Both the position numbers and the translations under genes were made by a program. A model generated the notes under the pieces. It did not search any database. It was not told the DNA's origin and was given only the letters and a program-made list of their open reading frames with translations. From positions 248,001 through 312,000 of the IMG/VR virus record IMGVR_UViG_3300028558_000791: a stretch of DNA of 64,000 nt. One strand, written 5' to 3'. Shown here one piece after another: positions 1 to 8,222 of this stretch (positions within the stretch are counted from its first letter, which is position 1; each line of letters starts with the position of its first letter). Origin of the DNA: a virus.

Positions 1-170
1 ACGTCAAAGAGAAAGACGTCGATCCTGATTTTGCTGAGTTACTTAACTCACCAACGTTTGATCTTGATGCCTCTGACGATGAGTTAATGGGGATTGAAAT
101 TAAAGATGATACTCTAGAAGTCTTTGATAACGATGGCCATATTGAGGATTTTGAAGACGAAAGAGATTAA
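1..170 (+). CDS. C-terminal end of an unidentified acidic protein (5' partial)
   Basis: An open frame enters from the window edge (first full codon at base 3) and stops at TAA 168-170. The visible 55 residues are strongly acidic, with clusters such as DASDDELMG and EDFEDERD. No domain can be named from so short a piece. It is on the same strand as the head genes and 51 bases upstream of the next start, so it is probably part of the head/packaging block. Acidic C-termini occur on phage portal, protease and scaffold proteins, but the choice cannot be made here. Confidence 0.6.
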   Translation, partial: VKEKDVDPDFAELLNSPTFDLDASDDELMGIEIKDDTLEVFDNDGHIEDFEDERD

Positions 171-221
171 TTCAAACGTTATATAGGGTACTAGAGCTGT
201 ATAGGTGAAATAAGGACACTA

Positions 222-911
222 ATGCTAAGACTAGTACAAGTGGGTAACACGTTACCCGTCAGTTTCATTTGCGACCCATCCGCAGAATTTCAACCTGGAC
301 AGGTTGCTGAATTAACCGTTATTGGTAACCAGGTAATGGCTACCGTCAGTAATGGTACCGCACCTATTGGTATTATTGATGATATCAAAACCAAAGCTTT
401 CTCCAACGTTTCTTGGAATGAAACTGTTATTGTTCCCGCTGTAGGCGTACTAGGACCAAATAATACATTAGTTACTCCAGTTGATATTAAAGCCGAACTA
501 AGGAAGCCAAATATTATTCCATCCAGCTTCAATTCTACAGTTAATGTAGTTTTGAATCCTGTGAATGGAATTATTACTTTTGTAGCTGGCACTCCATTAA
601 ATATTGATTTGTCTGGTACTGGACAACCAAATGCTATTAAAGCAATTGTCAATTATACTTATCAAGTAGCTAATATTCCAGGAGATGACAGCACTGCTGG
701 TTCTGGTAGAATGACTGTATGGTTTGAGAGAATGTTTTTCCAAACCGACCAGTACGAAACCAATCAACAGTACCCTGTCCGTGCTAACTTATACGTTTCT
801 GAAGCGGGCTTCTTGACTACTCGTAGGCCAAGTCCGATTCATCCTGCTGTTGGTATGGTTACTGCGCCTCCTACTCCGATGAACCCAATGATCGAAATCT
901 TGTGGTTCTAA
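222..911 (+). CDS. probable capsid-associated structural protein
   Basis: A 229-residue beta-rich protein without signal peptide or membrane segment. An AAGGA ribosome binding site lies just upstream of the ATG. The N-terminal part (FQPGQVAELTVIGNQ, then GTAPIGIIDDIKTKAF) reads as a compact beta domain. The C-terminal half carries the short motif GSGRMTVW, which recurs as GSGKMTCW in the 248-residue protein encoded just before the capsid gene. The two may therefore be related capsid-surface or decoration proteins. This is inferred from motif sharing and position; no named family was recognised. It could instead be a neck or vertex protein. Confidence 0.55.
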   Translation: MLRLVQVGNTLPVSFICDPSAEFQPGQVAELTVIGNQVMATVSNGTAPIGIIDDIKTKAFSNVSWNETVIVPAVGVLGPNNTLVTPVDIKAELRKPNIIPSSFNSTVNVVLNPVNGIITFVAGTPLNIDLSGTGQPNAIKAIVNYTYQVANIPGDDSTAGSGRMTVWFERMFFQTDQYETNQQYPVRANLYVSEAGFLTTRRPSPIHPAVGMVTAPPTPMNPMIEILWF

Positions 912-1000
912 ACCCCTTAGAATAGCTGCATATTCTTTTATTTAGTAGAAGCTTTCTATAATATCGCATATTGTAGACAATCTACTCAATTGAGGCCATA

Positions 1001-2227
1001 ATGACTTTTAAACACATGAAATTCGAGGATTCTCCGACTATGCGTGCCTTAGAGAAGGTCGCTAAGGAAAAGGGCCTAGTCAAACCAGAGACTCTGGAAA
1101 AGAAAGCCTCAGTTACAAAGAAGGCAGACTACTCACCAACGCACGATCTCATGGAGAACATTCTAAAGCTATGTGCCGGTTTGAGAACTCAAGGTCTTGC
1201 TAAAGAAGCTTCTGAAATTGAAACTAACTTCCTAAACTATAAACAAGCGCAAACTCTTTATGAAACTTCTAAGGAGAAGGGCGAAGACTTAGTTGACTCT
1301 GCTCATCCTAAGGGAAGCCACAAGCTAGAGGGTGTCGAAGGTGACGAAGCTACGTTCGAGACTATCGTTGACCAACACTTAAAGAATCTAGAAATGATTA
1401 GCAAGAAGCCAACTGGTAAGTTATCTAATGCTTCTATTTTATCTTCTGTCAAGAAGGCTTTAGGTCAGGTAACTGCTCCTCAAGAATCAGAATCAGATTT
1501 ATACAATACCATGAACCAAAGATTGAATAAGCTTCTTGCCGATCTTGGTGCAGTAATTTCCGTATTGAAATTAGATGGTGGGCCAGATTATGATACTGAA
1601 GGTGCCGATGCTGGTGCCGATGCTCTAAGAGCTGCTGTAGCCGCCAGACCATTTACCAGAGATAAGTATCGTGCCGCTATGGCCGCTCTAAATCAGATTC
1701 AAAATACATCAAAGAGTGGTGCTTATAAAACAAGCGAATGGTTTGGTAGTCCAGATGCAAATGATCCTGGCCTCGCGGCTTGGAACAAGCGTGCAGGCGG
1801 TATGATGGGTAAACTAGTTAATAACTTGCGTTCCATCGAGCCATTAATTTCCAAGATTGAAAACATCAGAGTTCTTAAAGAGCAAGGAACTTATCAAAGC
1901 CCGGAAGATGCGGCTAAGAAAAATACAATCACTCTTCCAGAACAAACTCTAGTTTCTGATCCATTAGTTGTAAAGCTACAAAATTTAGTTAACCAACTCA
2001 AAGCATATATGGGTGTCCTATCTATCGCTCGTGATCCTCAAGCCAAGCAATGGATTGCTGACGAAATCAAAGAGATTTCTGATACACAAGATCGTATTGA
2101 CGACATGTCTGAAAATACGCCAGCACAGAGAAAGCAGTTAGATGCTCGTCTCCAACAAGATGTATCCACTTTTGAACAAGAAGTGAGCCAGTTTGAAAGA
2201 GACTGGGTTAACGCTGCAAAGAAATAA
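1001..2227 (+). CDS. putative internal/core head protein, helical
   Basis: A 408-residue, mostly alpha-helical, Lys/Glu/Gln-rich protein starting after a GAGG ribosome binding site. No enzymatic motif was recognised. The N-terminus contains VAKEKGLV, echoed as IAQERGLV in the protein at 5938-7200. Residues 85-110 contain GEDLVDSAHPKG, echoed there as IIEDAHPDQ. The rest is a series of long helices ending in a probable coiled coil (residues 340-405, rich in D, Q and E). It is the first of five consecutive genes between the upstream head genes and the capsid gene. In T4-like phages that interval holds scaffold and internal core proteins, so a core, scaffold or ejected role is inferred, not shown. 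Confidence 0.5.
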   Translation: MTFKHMKFEDSPTMRALEKVAKEKGLVKPETLEKKASVTKKADYSPTHDLMENILKLCAGLRTQGLAKEASEIETNFLNYKQAQTLYETSKEKGEDLVDSAHPKGSHKLEGVEGDEATFETIVDQHLKNLEMISKKPTGKLSNASILSSVKKALGQVTAPQESESDLYNTMNQRLNKLLADLGAVISVLKLDGGPDYDTEGADAGADALRAAVAARPFTRDKYRAAMAALNQIQNTSKSGAYKTSEWFGSPDANDPGLAAWNKRAGGMMGKLVNNLRSIEPLISKIENIRVLKEQGTYQSPEDAAKKNTITLPEQTLVSDPLVVKLQNLVNQLKAYMGVLSIARDPQAKQWIADEIKEISDTQDRIDDMSENTPAQRKQLDARLQQDVSTFEQEVSQFERDWVNAAKK

Positions 2228-2229
2228 TC

Positions 2230-3312
2230 ATGACCAATAAAAACTTGAGAGAAATCGTCGAACAAATCAAGAAGTTGGCCAAATCACCACCTAGACCTGG
2301 CCAAGGTTATGTTGCTTCTGGTCCAGCATCAAATACTCCTGCGCCTTCTGCCCAAGGAGCGCCAACAGGTCCCCGTACACTACCAGGACATGGTGGCAGA
2401 CAATCGGGCGCTCCTGCTGGCCATGGTGTCGGCAGTGGTGGTGGTAGCAACATTAATATCATAAGCATGCAGCATGCTCTTCAGGATTTGTCACAAACTG
2501 TATCTTCTCAAATCAATTTACAAGAAGCATTCAGTGGCGACCCTAGAAAAGAACAGGAAGCAAAAGCTCGTGATGCTTTCGGTGTGTTCTTAACCAAGAA
2601 CTATATGAGAAACACCAAAGTACAAGGTGTTGAGTTCGATCCAGACAAAAATATCACTGACGTCAATAAAAAGAATCCAAATGATCCTACTCGTATGAGT
2701 ATTGTTATGGATACGATGAATCGCATTGGTAATCCTAAGAAGGGTGAGAACTTTGCTGATGGAGCTTGGGGCCCTCGCACTAATGCCGCGGTACGTGATG
2801 TATATGCATTCGCTTCTGGTCTATTGGATTTCGTAGATGATGTTAACAAGTTTGCTACCAAGAAGATGGCAATCAAATCTTACAATAGAGCCTCACTAAG
2901 TGAATTAGAGAAGGTCGCCACTGTCGATAACTCTTTGACGCCACAACAAAAGATTGCGGCAGCCCCAGTTGTTACTCAGCATGTTAAGGCTATCAAGAAC
3001 ATGTATGAAGAAGTAAAGAACAGTATTTTGCAGCATCCAGCTTATCAACAGTTTATTGAAGACTCGGTTCCATTCAAGTCATATAAATCACCAGTAACTC
3101 AACAACAAGTTGAGTTGGTTAAACAGACTTTTCCTCAAGGTTTTACTGTTGATCTCGGCGCTGGTCCAACGGTAGTACCTGTTGATGGCCTACTCAGTTT
3201 GAATGCTTTGAAGAAACTAATACCACAAGGCTCTAAAGTAACTCCAGAAGAAGTTGTTTATCAAATTTGGAAACAACAAGAGAAACTATTGGGACCGGAC
3301 AGAGGATTTTAA
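2230..3312 (+). CDS. internal protein with peptidoglycan-binding-like motif
   Basis: A 360-residue protein beginning two bases after the preceding stop, so probably translationally coupled. Residues 16-75 are a Pro/Gly/Ala-rich low-complexity linker. Around residues 174-190 the sequence FADGAWGPRTNAAV resembles the core of PG_binding_1 domains (typically DG-x-[FW]-G-P-x-T-x-x-AV). The remainder is helical. A peptidoglycan-binding role during genome or protein delivery is a hypothesis from this single motif; the flanking helices of the domain were not confirmed. The gene sits in the cluster of putative internal virion proteins. Whether it is packaged in the head is unknown. Confidence 0.5.
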   Translation: MTNKNLREIVEQIKKLAKSPPRPGQGYVASGPASNTPAPSAQGAPTGPRTLPGHGGRQSGAPAGHGVGSGGGSNINIISMQHALQDLSQTVSSQINLQEAFSGDPRKEQEAKARDAFGVFLTKNYMRNTKVQGVEFDPDKNITDVNKKNPNDPTRMSIVMDTMNRIGNPKKGENFADGAWGPRTNAAVRDVYAFASGLLDFVDDVNKFATKKMAIKSYNRASLSELEKVATVDNSLTPQQKIAAAPVVTQHVKAIKNMYEEVKNSILQHPAYQQFIEDSVPFKSYKSPVTQQQVELVKQTFPQGFTVDLGAGPTVVPVDGLLSLNALKKLIPQGSKVTPEEVVYQIWKQQEKLLGPDRGF

Positions 3313-3313
3313 C

Positions 3314-4786
3314 ATGCCCCTTATTCACGACAATCCTTGGCTAGTAAATCAGCTTCTGCAAGCAGCATTGGACTCTGAGAAGAAAATCTCAAAGCAAGGT
3401 CAAGCTGCACCTCCCGCAGAACAGCCGGTGGCTGTTGGGCTTAAATCCATTTTGAATAATCTAAGAAATCAAATGTCTACTGGCCCAGATCCTACTGGAA
3501 CCATTTCACATGATTCAAGTAGTGCTGAGGTTTTCAGTCACAACATGGATAGCATGGGAGATTTGGTTCAGCTACTATCAAACAGCGGAACTAAAGTTGG
3601 TGGCAAGACTATTGTGTATCCTGGAACACTTCCTCAACAACCAAGTGAAGAATATGGTTATTTCAAGATTGAACCGGGCACTGAAATCGTAGTTCCAATT
3701 AAAAGAACTGATAGAACGGTAGTTGGATATTGGATTAACCCGGCCGCCTTTAAAGCATACTTAGTTTCTCTTCAGGGAGATGAAAAACTTAAGACTAATG
3801 TTATGTTCCAAGTTCAATTATTGAAATTGATTCAGGATGCCAACACTCAACTAGACTTAGATATCAGCGAACAATACAAAGCACCAGAAAAAGTTCTACC
3901 AGATACTACTGTTGCAGACAGTACGCCAGCAGAACTAAATCCTACGCAATGGTCTACTCAAGGTAGTATTCCATTAACACTTGGTAATCTCAAAGATAGC
4001 ACCACTTTAAATGCTTGGTTGAGTGATAAAAAGATTGGTCTTAACATTGGTGGACACACTGGTGGTATGATGATTAATCATCCAGATTTTGATCATTGCG
4101 CCTTACTCAAGATTCTAAATCAAAGAGCAGCATTTAAAGCTAGTAGGGCCCCAACTGCTGAAGCTAAAGAAATTGCGGCCGCATATGCTCAAAAGGTTAA
4201 GGCTATTGCCGCAGAAATCAAATGTGATCTAGGCGGACAGTCAAAAGATGACCCAAATAAGAAGCCGGGCGATCAATCTGGACAAGGTGGATTGGCTGCT
4301 GCATCACCACAAATTTTGGTACAGCTATCTTCTCTCAGACCCTTCAATAGCCAGTACATTAGTTTCCCAGAGATTACTAAGTTCTTAGAATTATATGGCC
4401 AATACGCTAATGACGCCGATGTATCGAACATGATTAACAGAATCAATACAAACATCAATACATTTAAGACTAATTACTATGCTGGTTCTGATACAATTCA
4501 GTTGTATAATCTAACTACAGATCAATTTAAGGCAACGTTGAAGGATGGCTCTTATGCTACTCTGGCAGCGGATGCTCTTTATGCAATCATCGTATACTCT
4601 GGACAGTTGTATCAGCGTTTAGTTACTTCTCTACAGACGATTGCTCAAGATCCTAAGAGAGCAAAGTACATTGACTATCGTGCTATGCAGCAACAAGTAA
4701 CTCCAGGTGGCCCTCAGTTAACTAACGTTGATACTCTCAATAGACTTAGATTTAACATCAAGCAAGAATGGAATGCTCATAAATGA
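3314..4786 (+). CDS. putative internal head protein, unknown function
   Basis: A 490-residue protein. I chose the ATG at 3314 because AGAGG stands 9 bases upstream; an in-frame start at 3254 would overlap the previous gene by 59 bases. It starts MPLIHDNPWLVNQLLQ. The middle contains a small beta region (residues 90-140, with YFKIEPGTEIVVPI). A Gly/Asp/Lys-rich linker (around residues 305-325) precedes a helical C-terminal domain. No family was recognised. It overlaps the next gene by four bases (ATGA), indicating translational coupling. Position in the cluster before the capsid gene suggests a core or ejected virion protein. Confidence 0.5.
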   Translation: MPLIHDNPWLVNQLLQAALDSEKKISKQGQAAPPAEQPVAVGLKSILNNLRNQMSTGPDPTGTISHDSSSAEVFSHNMDSMGDLVQLLSNSGTKVGGKTIVYPGTLPQQPSEEYGYFKIEPGTEIVVPIKRTDRTVVGYWINPAAFKAYLVSLQGDEKLKTNVMFQVQLLKLIQDANTQLDLDISEQYKAPEKVLPDTTVADSTPAELNPTQWSTQGSIPLTLGNLKDSTTLNAWLSDKKIGLNIGGHTGGMMINHPDFDHCALLKILNQRAAFKASRAPTAEAKEIAAAYAQKVKAIAAEIKCDLGGQSKDDPNKKPGDQSGQGGLAAASPQILVQLSSLRPFNSQYISFPEITKFLELYGQYANDADVSNMINRINTNINTFKTNYYAGSDTIQLYNLTTDQFKATLKDGSYATLAADALYAIIVYSGQLYQRLVTSLQTIAQDPKRAKYIDYRAMQQQVTPGGPQLTNVDTLNRLRFNIKQEWNAHK

Positions 4787-5886
4787 TATCCAATAGTGAA
4801 GTCAGCTTCTGTGTTGATACACTCCTTGTAGAGACCGTGTTAGCGGATCCAAAACTCTACAAGAAGGCTGGTTTCGTGCAGGATTTACTTGCTAAAGTCA
4901 AGGACTATTTCAGTCATCAGATTGATCCAAAGAATCCGGTTAGCAGTGTGCTTAGCGTTCTAGCGCCGGGAGCTTTGTGGTTACTGTTCCAAACTTTGGG
5001 AATTGGTAAATGGGGATTTCTGCTTGGTTTATTGATGGATGTATTCCATGTGGATGTGGGTGGCATGTTATCTTCTTTATACGGTAAAGTTAAAGAAATG
5101 ATCAGTGGTGGTAAAAAAGTATCATCTGCTGAAGTTGATGCGGCTGCCGAGGAAACTACTCAACAATATAATAGAGAGCCAACTCCACAAGAAGAGGCTC
5201 AGGGAATGCAAGATCTAAAAGAGAGACAGCGGGCCCCAACTACCAATCTAGCTGATGATCAGAAAGTTTATAGTTCTCTTGAATTATTGGATGACGCTAG
5301 AATGTTTAGATTAGCTCTAATCGAATATGAAAATCAAGCAATGAGACTTACTAAAGATCCAGTCATTAAGATGGCAGGATTTTTTGGAAGTAGTAAATCA
5401 AAGGGAACTAGTTTACTTGGTAAAGTCTTCGGTTGGATCATTAAGTTAGCATTAGCCTCTGCCGGTTTAATGGTAGCTGGTGACATTGCTAATGAAGTAA
5501 TGGGTCGTCCAAGCGCACTTAGCGGAACTTACCAACGTGGTCAAGAAACTCCAGAAGCTCAACCAGCTCCTGCTGCTCCAAAATCAACTCAAACGAAATT
5601 CCCGTTCAAGGGTGATGCTCCGTTGCCAGCCAGTATGCCAATGGTCAACAACCCTCAAAACATTGAGAATATGATGGTGCAATTTACCAAAGATGTCTAT
5701 GGTGGGCTTGATGGTCAAGATGGTATCATACGTAGTTCTCCGGCTTTTCAAGCGGTCAAAGAGAATATTGTTTGGTACAATACTCATAATACAGGCTCTT
5801 CAATTACACTAATACCAGGATTGTTTACGTCTAAAAAACAATTGGTAGACTACTTTATCGATGATGTGGCTAAAAGTGCTCCTTAA
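4783..5886 (+). CDS. putative internal head protein with hydrophobic segments
   Basis: A 367-residue protein starting in an ATGA overlap with the previous gene. Two hydrophobic stretches stand out: residues about 52-100 (containing APGALWLLFQTLGIG and GFLLGLLMDVF) and about 208-238 (containing WIIKLALASAGLMVAG). These could be membrane-inserting helices. Between and after them lie hydrophilic, Pro/Ala/Gln-rich linkers. Motifs YKKAGFVQDLL near residue 27 and IKMAGFFGSS near residue 197 are similar to each other. A phage head-region protein with such segments may be delivered into the host membrane at infection, as T7 core proteins are. That analogy is functional, not sequence-based. Confidence 0.5.
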   Translation: MISNSEVSFCVDTLLVETVLADPKLYKKAGFVQDLLAKVKDYFSHQIDPKNPVSSVLSVLAPGALWLLFQTLGIGKWGFLLGLLMDVFHVDVGGMLSSLYGKVKEMISGGKKVSSAEVDAAAEETTQQYNREPTPQEEAQGMQDLKERQRAPTTNLADDQKVYSSLELLDDARMFRLALIEYENQAMRLTKDPVIKMAGFFGSSKSKGTSLLGKVFGWIIKLALASAGLMVAGDIANEVMGRPSALSGTYQRGQETPEAQPAPAAPKSTQTKFPFKGDAPLPASMPMVNNPQNIENMMVQFTKDVYGGLDGQDGIIRSSPAFQAVKENIVWYNTHNTGSSITLIPGLFTSKKQLVDYFIDDVAKSAP

Positions 5887-5937
5887 AATCGGGCATATCA
5901 ACACATATCGTTATAATTTCCTTTTAGGTGAAACCAA

Positions 5938-7200
5938 ATGACAAAAAGTGAGATATTTGACAGCTTTGTAAAGATTGCCCAAGAGAGGGGACTCGTGTCT
6001 AAAGCACAAAAAGCTGAACACACCGAGAAGGATTTTTCCGAAACGAATCCAAGATTTGATTCGTTGACCATTGAGCAAATCAGCAAACTATACAATACCA
6101 AACCACAACAGCCAAAAGATATGGAATACAAGCGCAACATCATTGAAGATGCGCATCCAGATCAAGTTGTCATTGCTCCATCTTACGATAAGCTCAACGG
6201 ACTCGTTGAAAACGAGAACGAAGGTCAGAACATTAGAATTCGCATCGTGATGAAGACGCCGGACGGCCATCTCGTCAATCGTAAATATGCCAAGAAGAAT
6301 TTAGTGCTTTCTTTGGTACGTGTTGGTAACGAGCTTGATGCCCGTGACAACGAAGAACTTCGTAAATTGGCTGATGTTTGCTTGTTTCAAGCTAGCGGCC
6401 AAATGGAAAAGAAAGCTTGGATAGTTCCAGCTATTGCTGCCGTTGCGGTAGTAATCGGAGCTGTCTATGCCAAGCAACATTTACGTTTCCATAGTGATGG
6501 ATGGCAAGCTGATTACGCTAAAGCCACAGAAGAGATCGATCAATTATTGACCTCCAATACAAATTTCGAAATGGGTTACTCTTACACCCCAGCATTCATT
6601 CAAACTGTTACTCAATTGAAGGTGGAATTAGGTAAGCTTAACTCCGCTGTTGCGAAAGCAGTTCCAATTCTCGACAAGATGCAGACTCCAAAGAATGCAG
6701 AAGAGTTGAAGAAGATGTTGGAAGAGCCAGAAACTCAAAACGCTGTTAAGGCTGTTCAAGAATTACAAGCTCAAATGGCAAGTTCTTATCCATTCATCAA
6801 TACTGTTATTTCTAGCTTTAGTAACCCAGCTTATAAGCAACGTGCCATTGCTGAAAAAGGAGCAATCACTTCTGTAATTGACTCTGCCGAGTTTCTACAT
6901 GGTGGCAGCGGTTTGATTGCTGACGATTTTGATGACGTTGCTCACGCTCTACAGACACTAAAAGTAGATTTGGGTAACCTTGGTAAGGTTATGCAAGGTG
7001 CAGAGAGCATGAAACAGAAGGCTCAAGCAGATTTAACTGCTAGCCAGTCTGAAGTTTCTCAAAGTTTCACTGCTCCAGCAGAAAAACCAGTCCCAACTGG
7101 TGACTCTCCAGCCCCAGAAGGTGGAGATAAGAAGAAAAGTCCATTTGATGCTCTTGAAGAAGAGAGCAAAGGACTATTTGGCGGTCTTTTCGGCAAATAA
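5938..7200 (+). CDS. putative internal head protein with one membrane helix
   Basis: A 420-residue protein with its own leader of 51 bases. The N-terminal region (FDSFVKIAQERGLV) and a later IIEDAHPDQ resemble motifs in the protein at 1001-2227. Residues about 70-150 form a small alpha/beta region. Residues about 160-178 (WIVPAIAAVAVVIGAVYA) are a likely transmembrane helix, followed by long amphipathic helices. The C-terminus is Pro-rich and ends in DALEEESKGLFGGLFGK, where the final Gly/Phe peptide looks like a distinct tail signal. No catalytic motif was seen. It is the last gene of the putative core cluster and is followed by a weak hairpin. Confidence 0.5.
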   Translation: MTKSEIFDSFVKIAQERGLVSKAQKAEHTEKDFSETNPRFDSLTIEQISKLYNTKPQQPKDMEYKRNIIEDAHPDQVVIAPSYDKLNGLVENENEGQNIRIRIVMKTPDGHLVNRKYAKKNLVLSLVRVGNELDARDNEELRKLADVCLFQASGQMEKKAWIVPAIAAVAVVIGAVYAKQHLRFHSDGWQADYAKATEEIDQLLTSNTNFEMGYSYTPAFIQTVTQLKVELGKLNSAVAKAVPILDKMQTPKNAEELKKMLEEPETQNAVKAVQELQAQMASSYPFINTVISSFSNPAYKQRAIAEKGAITSVIDSAEFLHGGSGLIADDFDDVAHALQTLKVDLGNLGKVMQGAESMKQKAQADLTASQSEVSQSFTAPAEKPVPTGDSPAPEGGDKKKSPFDALEEESKGLFGGLFGK

Positions 7201-7210
7201 TCTGGGCATA

Positions 7211-7240
7211 GCCTGATATCTTTGCAATATAGGCGACTTT
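7211..7240 (+). terminator. weak terminator-like hairpin before the decoration gene
   Basis: GCCT-G-ATAT (7211-7219) can pair with ATATAGGC (7227-7234) across a short loop, leaving one bulged G; GACTTTTA follows. The stem is only eight pairs and AT-rich, so this is a weak candidate, possibly attenuating read-through from the core gene cluster. Confidence 0.3.
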
Positions 7241-7295
7241 TATTGGAAAACATATCAATAAACGAGTATGCTTTATGAATTTTGTAAGTTTAGGT

Positions 7296-7304
7296 GTAAG
7301 TAAC
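7296..7304 (+). promoter_or_regulatory. candidate late-promoter element GTAAGTAAC
   Basis: GTAAGTAAC lies 50 bases before the start of the decoration-like gene. The same or a closely similar element stands 32-50 bases before five other genes (8175, 11145, 12646, 30059, 33814). Recurrence at similar distance suggests a promoter or processing signal. It does not resemble sigma70 -10/-35 boxes or the T4 late TATAAATA. Confidence 0.3.
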
Positions 7305-7345
7305 CGTGCCTTAAAGGGCATTTGAAGATTAAATAGGAAACAACA

Positions 7346-8092
7346 ATGTCTCTAAAACTATTACAACCAGGCTGCCAGCCTTTGGGCCAATTTGATGGTG
7401 TCGATTCCGAAGTTCTCACCTTCAAGGGTGGAGAAGTTTGCACCTTTGCTTATGTAACTACTTCCGGTCAACCAGGCGTAACTACTCCAGGTCTTGATCA
7501 AAGCGCATACGATGGATTTGATGGCTACATCAATGCATCTGGTGTTTTGAAGCGTCCAGCTATCACTAAGACTTTTGCTGCAACCAGCATGACTAAGCGT
7601 CCATTGATGTTAGCAGACGATGGTATCACTGGATACGGTACTCTATTCGGCTCTGTAGTCGGTGGAACTATCGGTCAACAGGTCAACGGACCAAACACCT
7701 TCACTGGTGCAATCCTTGGACCACACACTGCAACCGGCTCTGGCAAGATGACTTGCTGGGATAAGCCAGGTCTCTACGCTGTCTCCCTAGACGCAGTAGA
7801 TACTACCGCTTCTACTGGTTTGCAACCAACCAACACTTCTCTAGTCGGTGGCGATCCACTTGGATTCACTATCGCTGGATTGCTAACCCCATCCGCAACT
7901 GGTTCTCCAGTAACTAACGGTGGTGTTGCAGTTAACGTTGGTCACTTAGTAGAGTTCAACACCAACGGTTCTTTGGTAACCACTCCAAACTACTTAGTTG
8001 CAGCTTTGAACAGCCCATCTGGTAACGTCTCTTCGCAACAGCCAAGAGTCTTCCAGTTCGCAACCATCTACTTTGCACCACAAAGTAACTAA
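7346..8092 (+). CDS. probable capsid decoration protein
   Basis: A 248-residue, Gly/Thr/Val-rich beta protein encoded directly before the capsid gene, with an AGGAAA ribosome binding site. It lacks membrane helices or catalytic motifs. It contains YDGFDGYIN near residue 53 and GSGKMTCWDKPGLYAV near residue 131; the latter is shared in shortened form with the protein at 222-911. Codons are C-ending and GC-richer than in the fibre genes, as in the capsid gene, which fits a high copy number. Adjacency to the capsid gene and composition point to a capsid decoration or stabilising protein. This is inference; no named family was recognised. Confidence 0.55.
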   Translation: MSLKLLQPGCQPLGQFDGVDSEVLTFKGGEVCTFAYVTTSGQPGVTTPGLDQSAYDGFDGYINASGVLKRPAITKTFAATSMTKRPLMLADDGITGYGTLFGSVVGGTIGQQVNGPNTFTGAILGPHTATGSGKMTCWDKPGLYAVSLDAVDTTASTGLQPTNTSLVGGDPLGFTIAGLLTPSATGSPVTNGGVAVNVGHLVEFNTNGSLVTTPNYLVAALNSPSGNVSSQQPRVFQFATIYFAPQSN

Positions 8093-8116
8093 TTAGTTGA
8101 ATAAACTTCTCTGGCC

Positions 8117-8164
8117 GGGAGGCTGGGGGAGACGGAAGTCTCGAAGTCCGCAAGGATTCCTCCC
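8117..8164 (+). ncRNA. three-way-junction structured RNA in the capsid gene leader
   Basis: Between the decoration and capsid genes the transcript can fold into a closed three-way junction. The outer helix is GGGAGG 8117-8122 with CCTCCC 8159-8164, six perfect pairs. Helix A is GAGAC 8129-8133 with GTCTC 8138-8142, capped by GGAA. Helix B is AGTCC 8145-8149 with GGATT 8154-8158 (one G-T wobble), capped by GCAA. Both caps are GNRA tetraloops. ATCTTTT follows the outer helix. The layout and the GAA after helix A resemble a hammerhead ribozyme, but the strand that should read CUGANGA is CTGGGG, so catalysis is unlikely as written. It may act as a stabiliser, processing site or partial terminator. 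Confidence 0.55.
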
Positions 8165-8174
8165 ATCTTTTAAT

Positions 8175-8183
8175 GTAAGTAAC
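8175..8183 (+). promoter_or_regulatory. candidate late-promoter element GTAAGTAAC
   Basis: Identical nine bases to the element at 7296, here 48 bases before the capsid start and just downstream of the structured RNA. The repeat before the two adjacent high-expression head genes is the best support for this element being functional. Confidence 0.35.
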
Positions 8184-8222
8184 TCTAGCTGGTAGAACTG
8201 GCAAATTTTTCTAGGAGAAACT

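Noticed and set aside
5898-6270. Minus-strand frames under the start of the gene at 5938
   Set aside because: The + strand frame has consistent motifs shared with the gene at 1001; the minus frames show none.
8117-8164. Active hammerhead ribozyme
   Set aside because: Core strand reads CTGGGG instead of CUGANGA, lacking essential residues; reported only as a similar fold.
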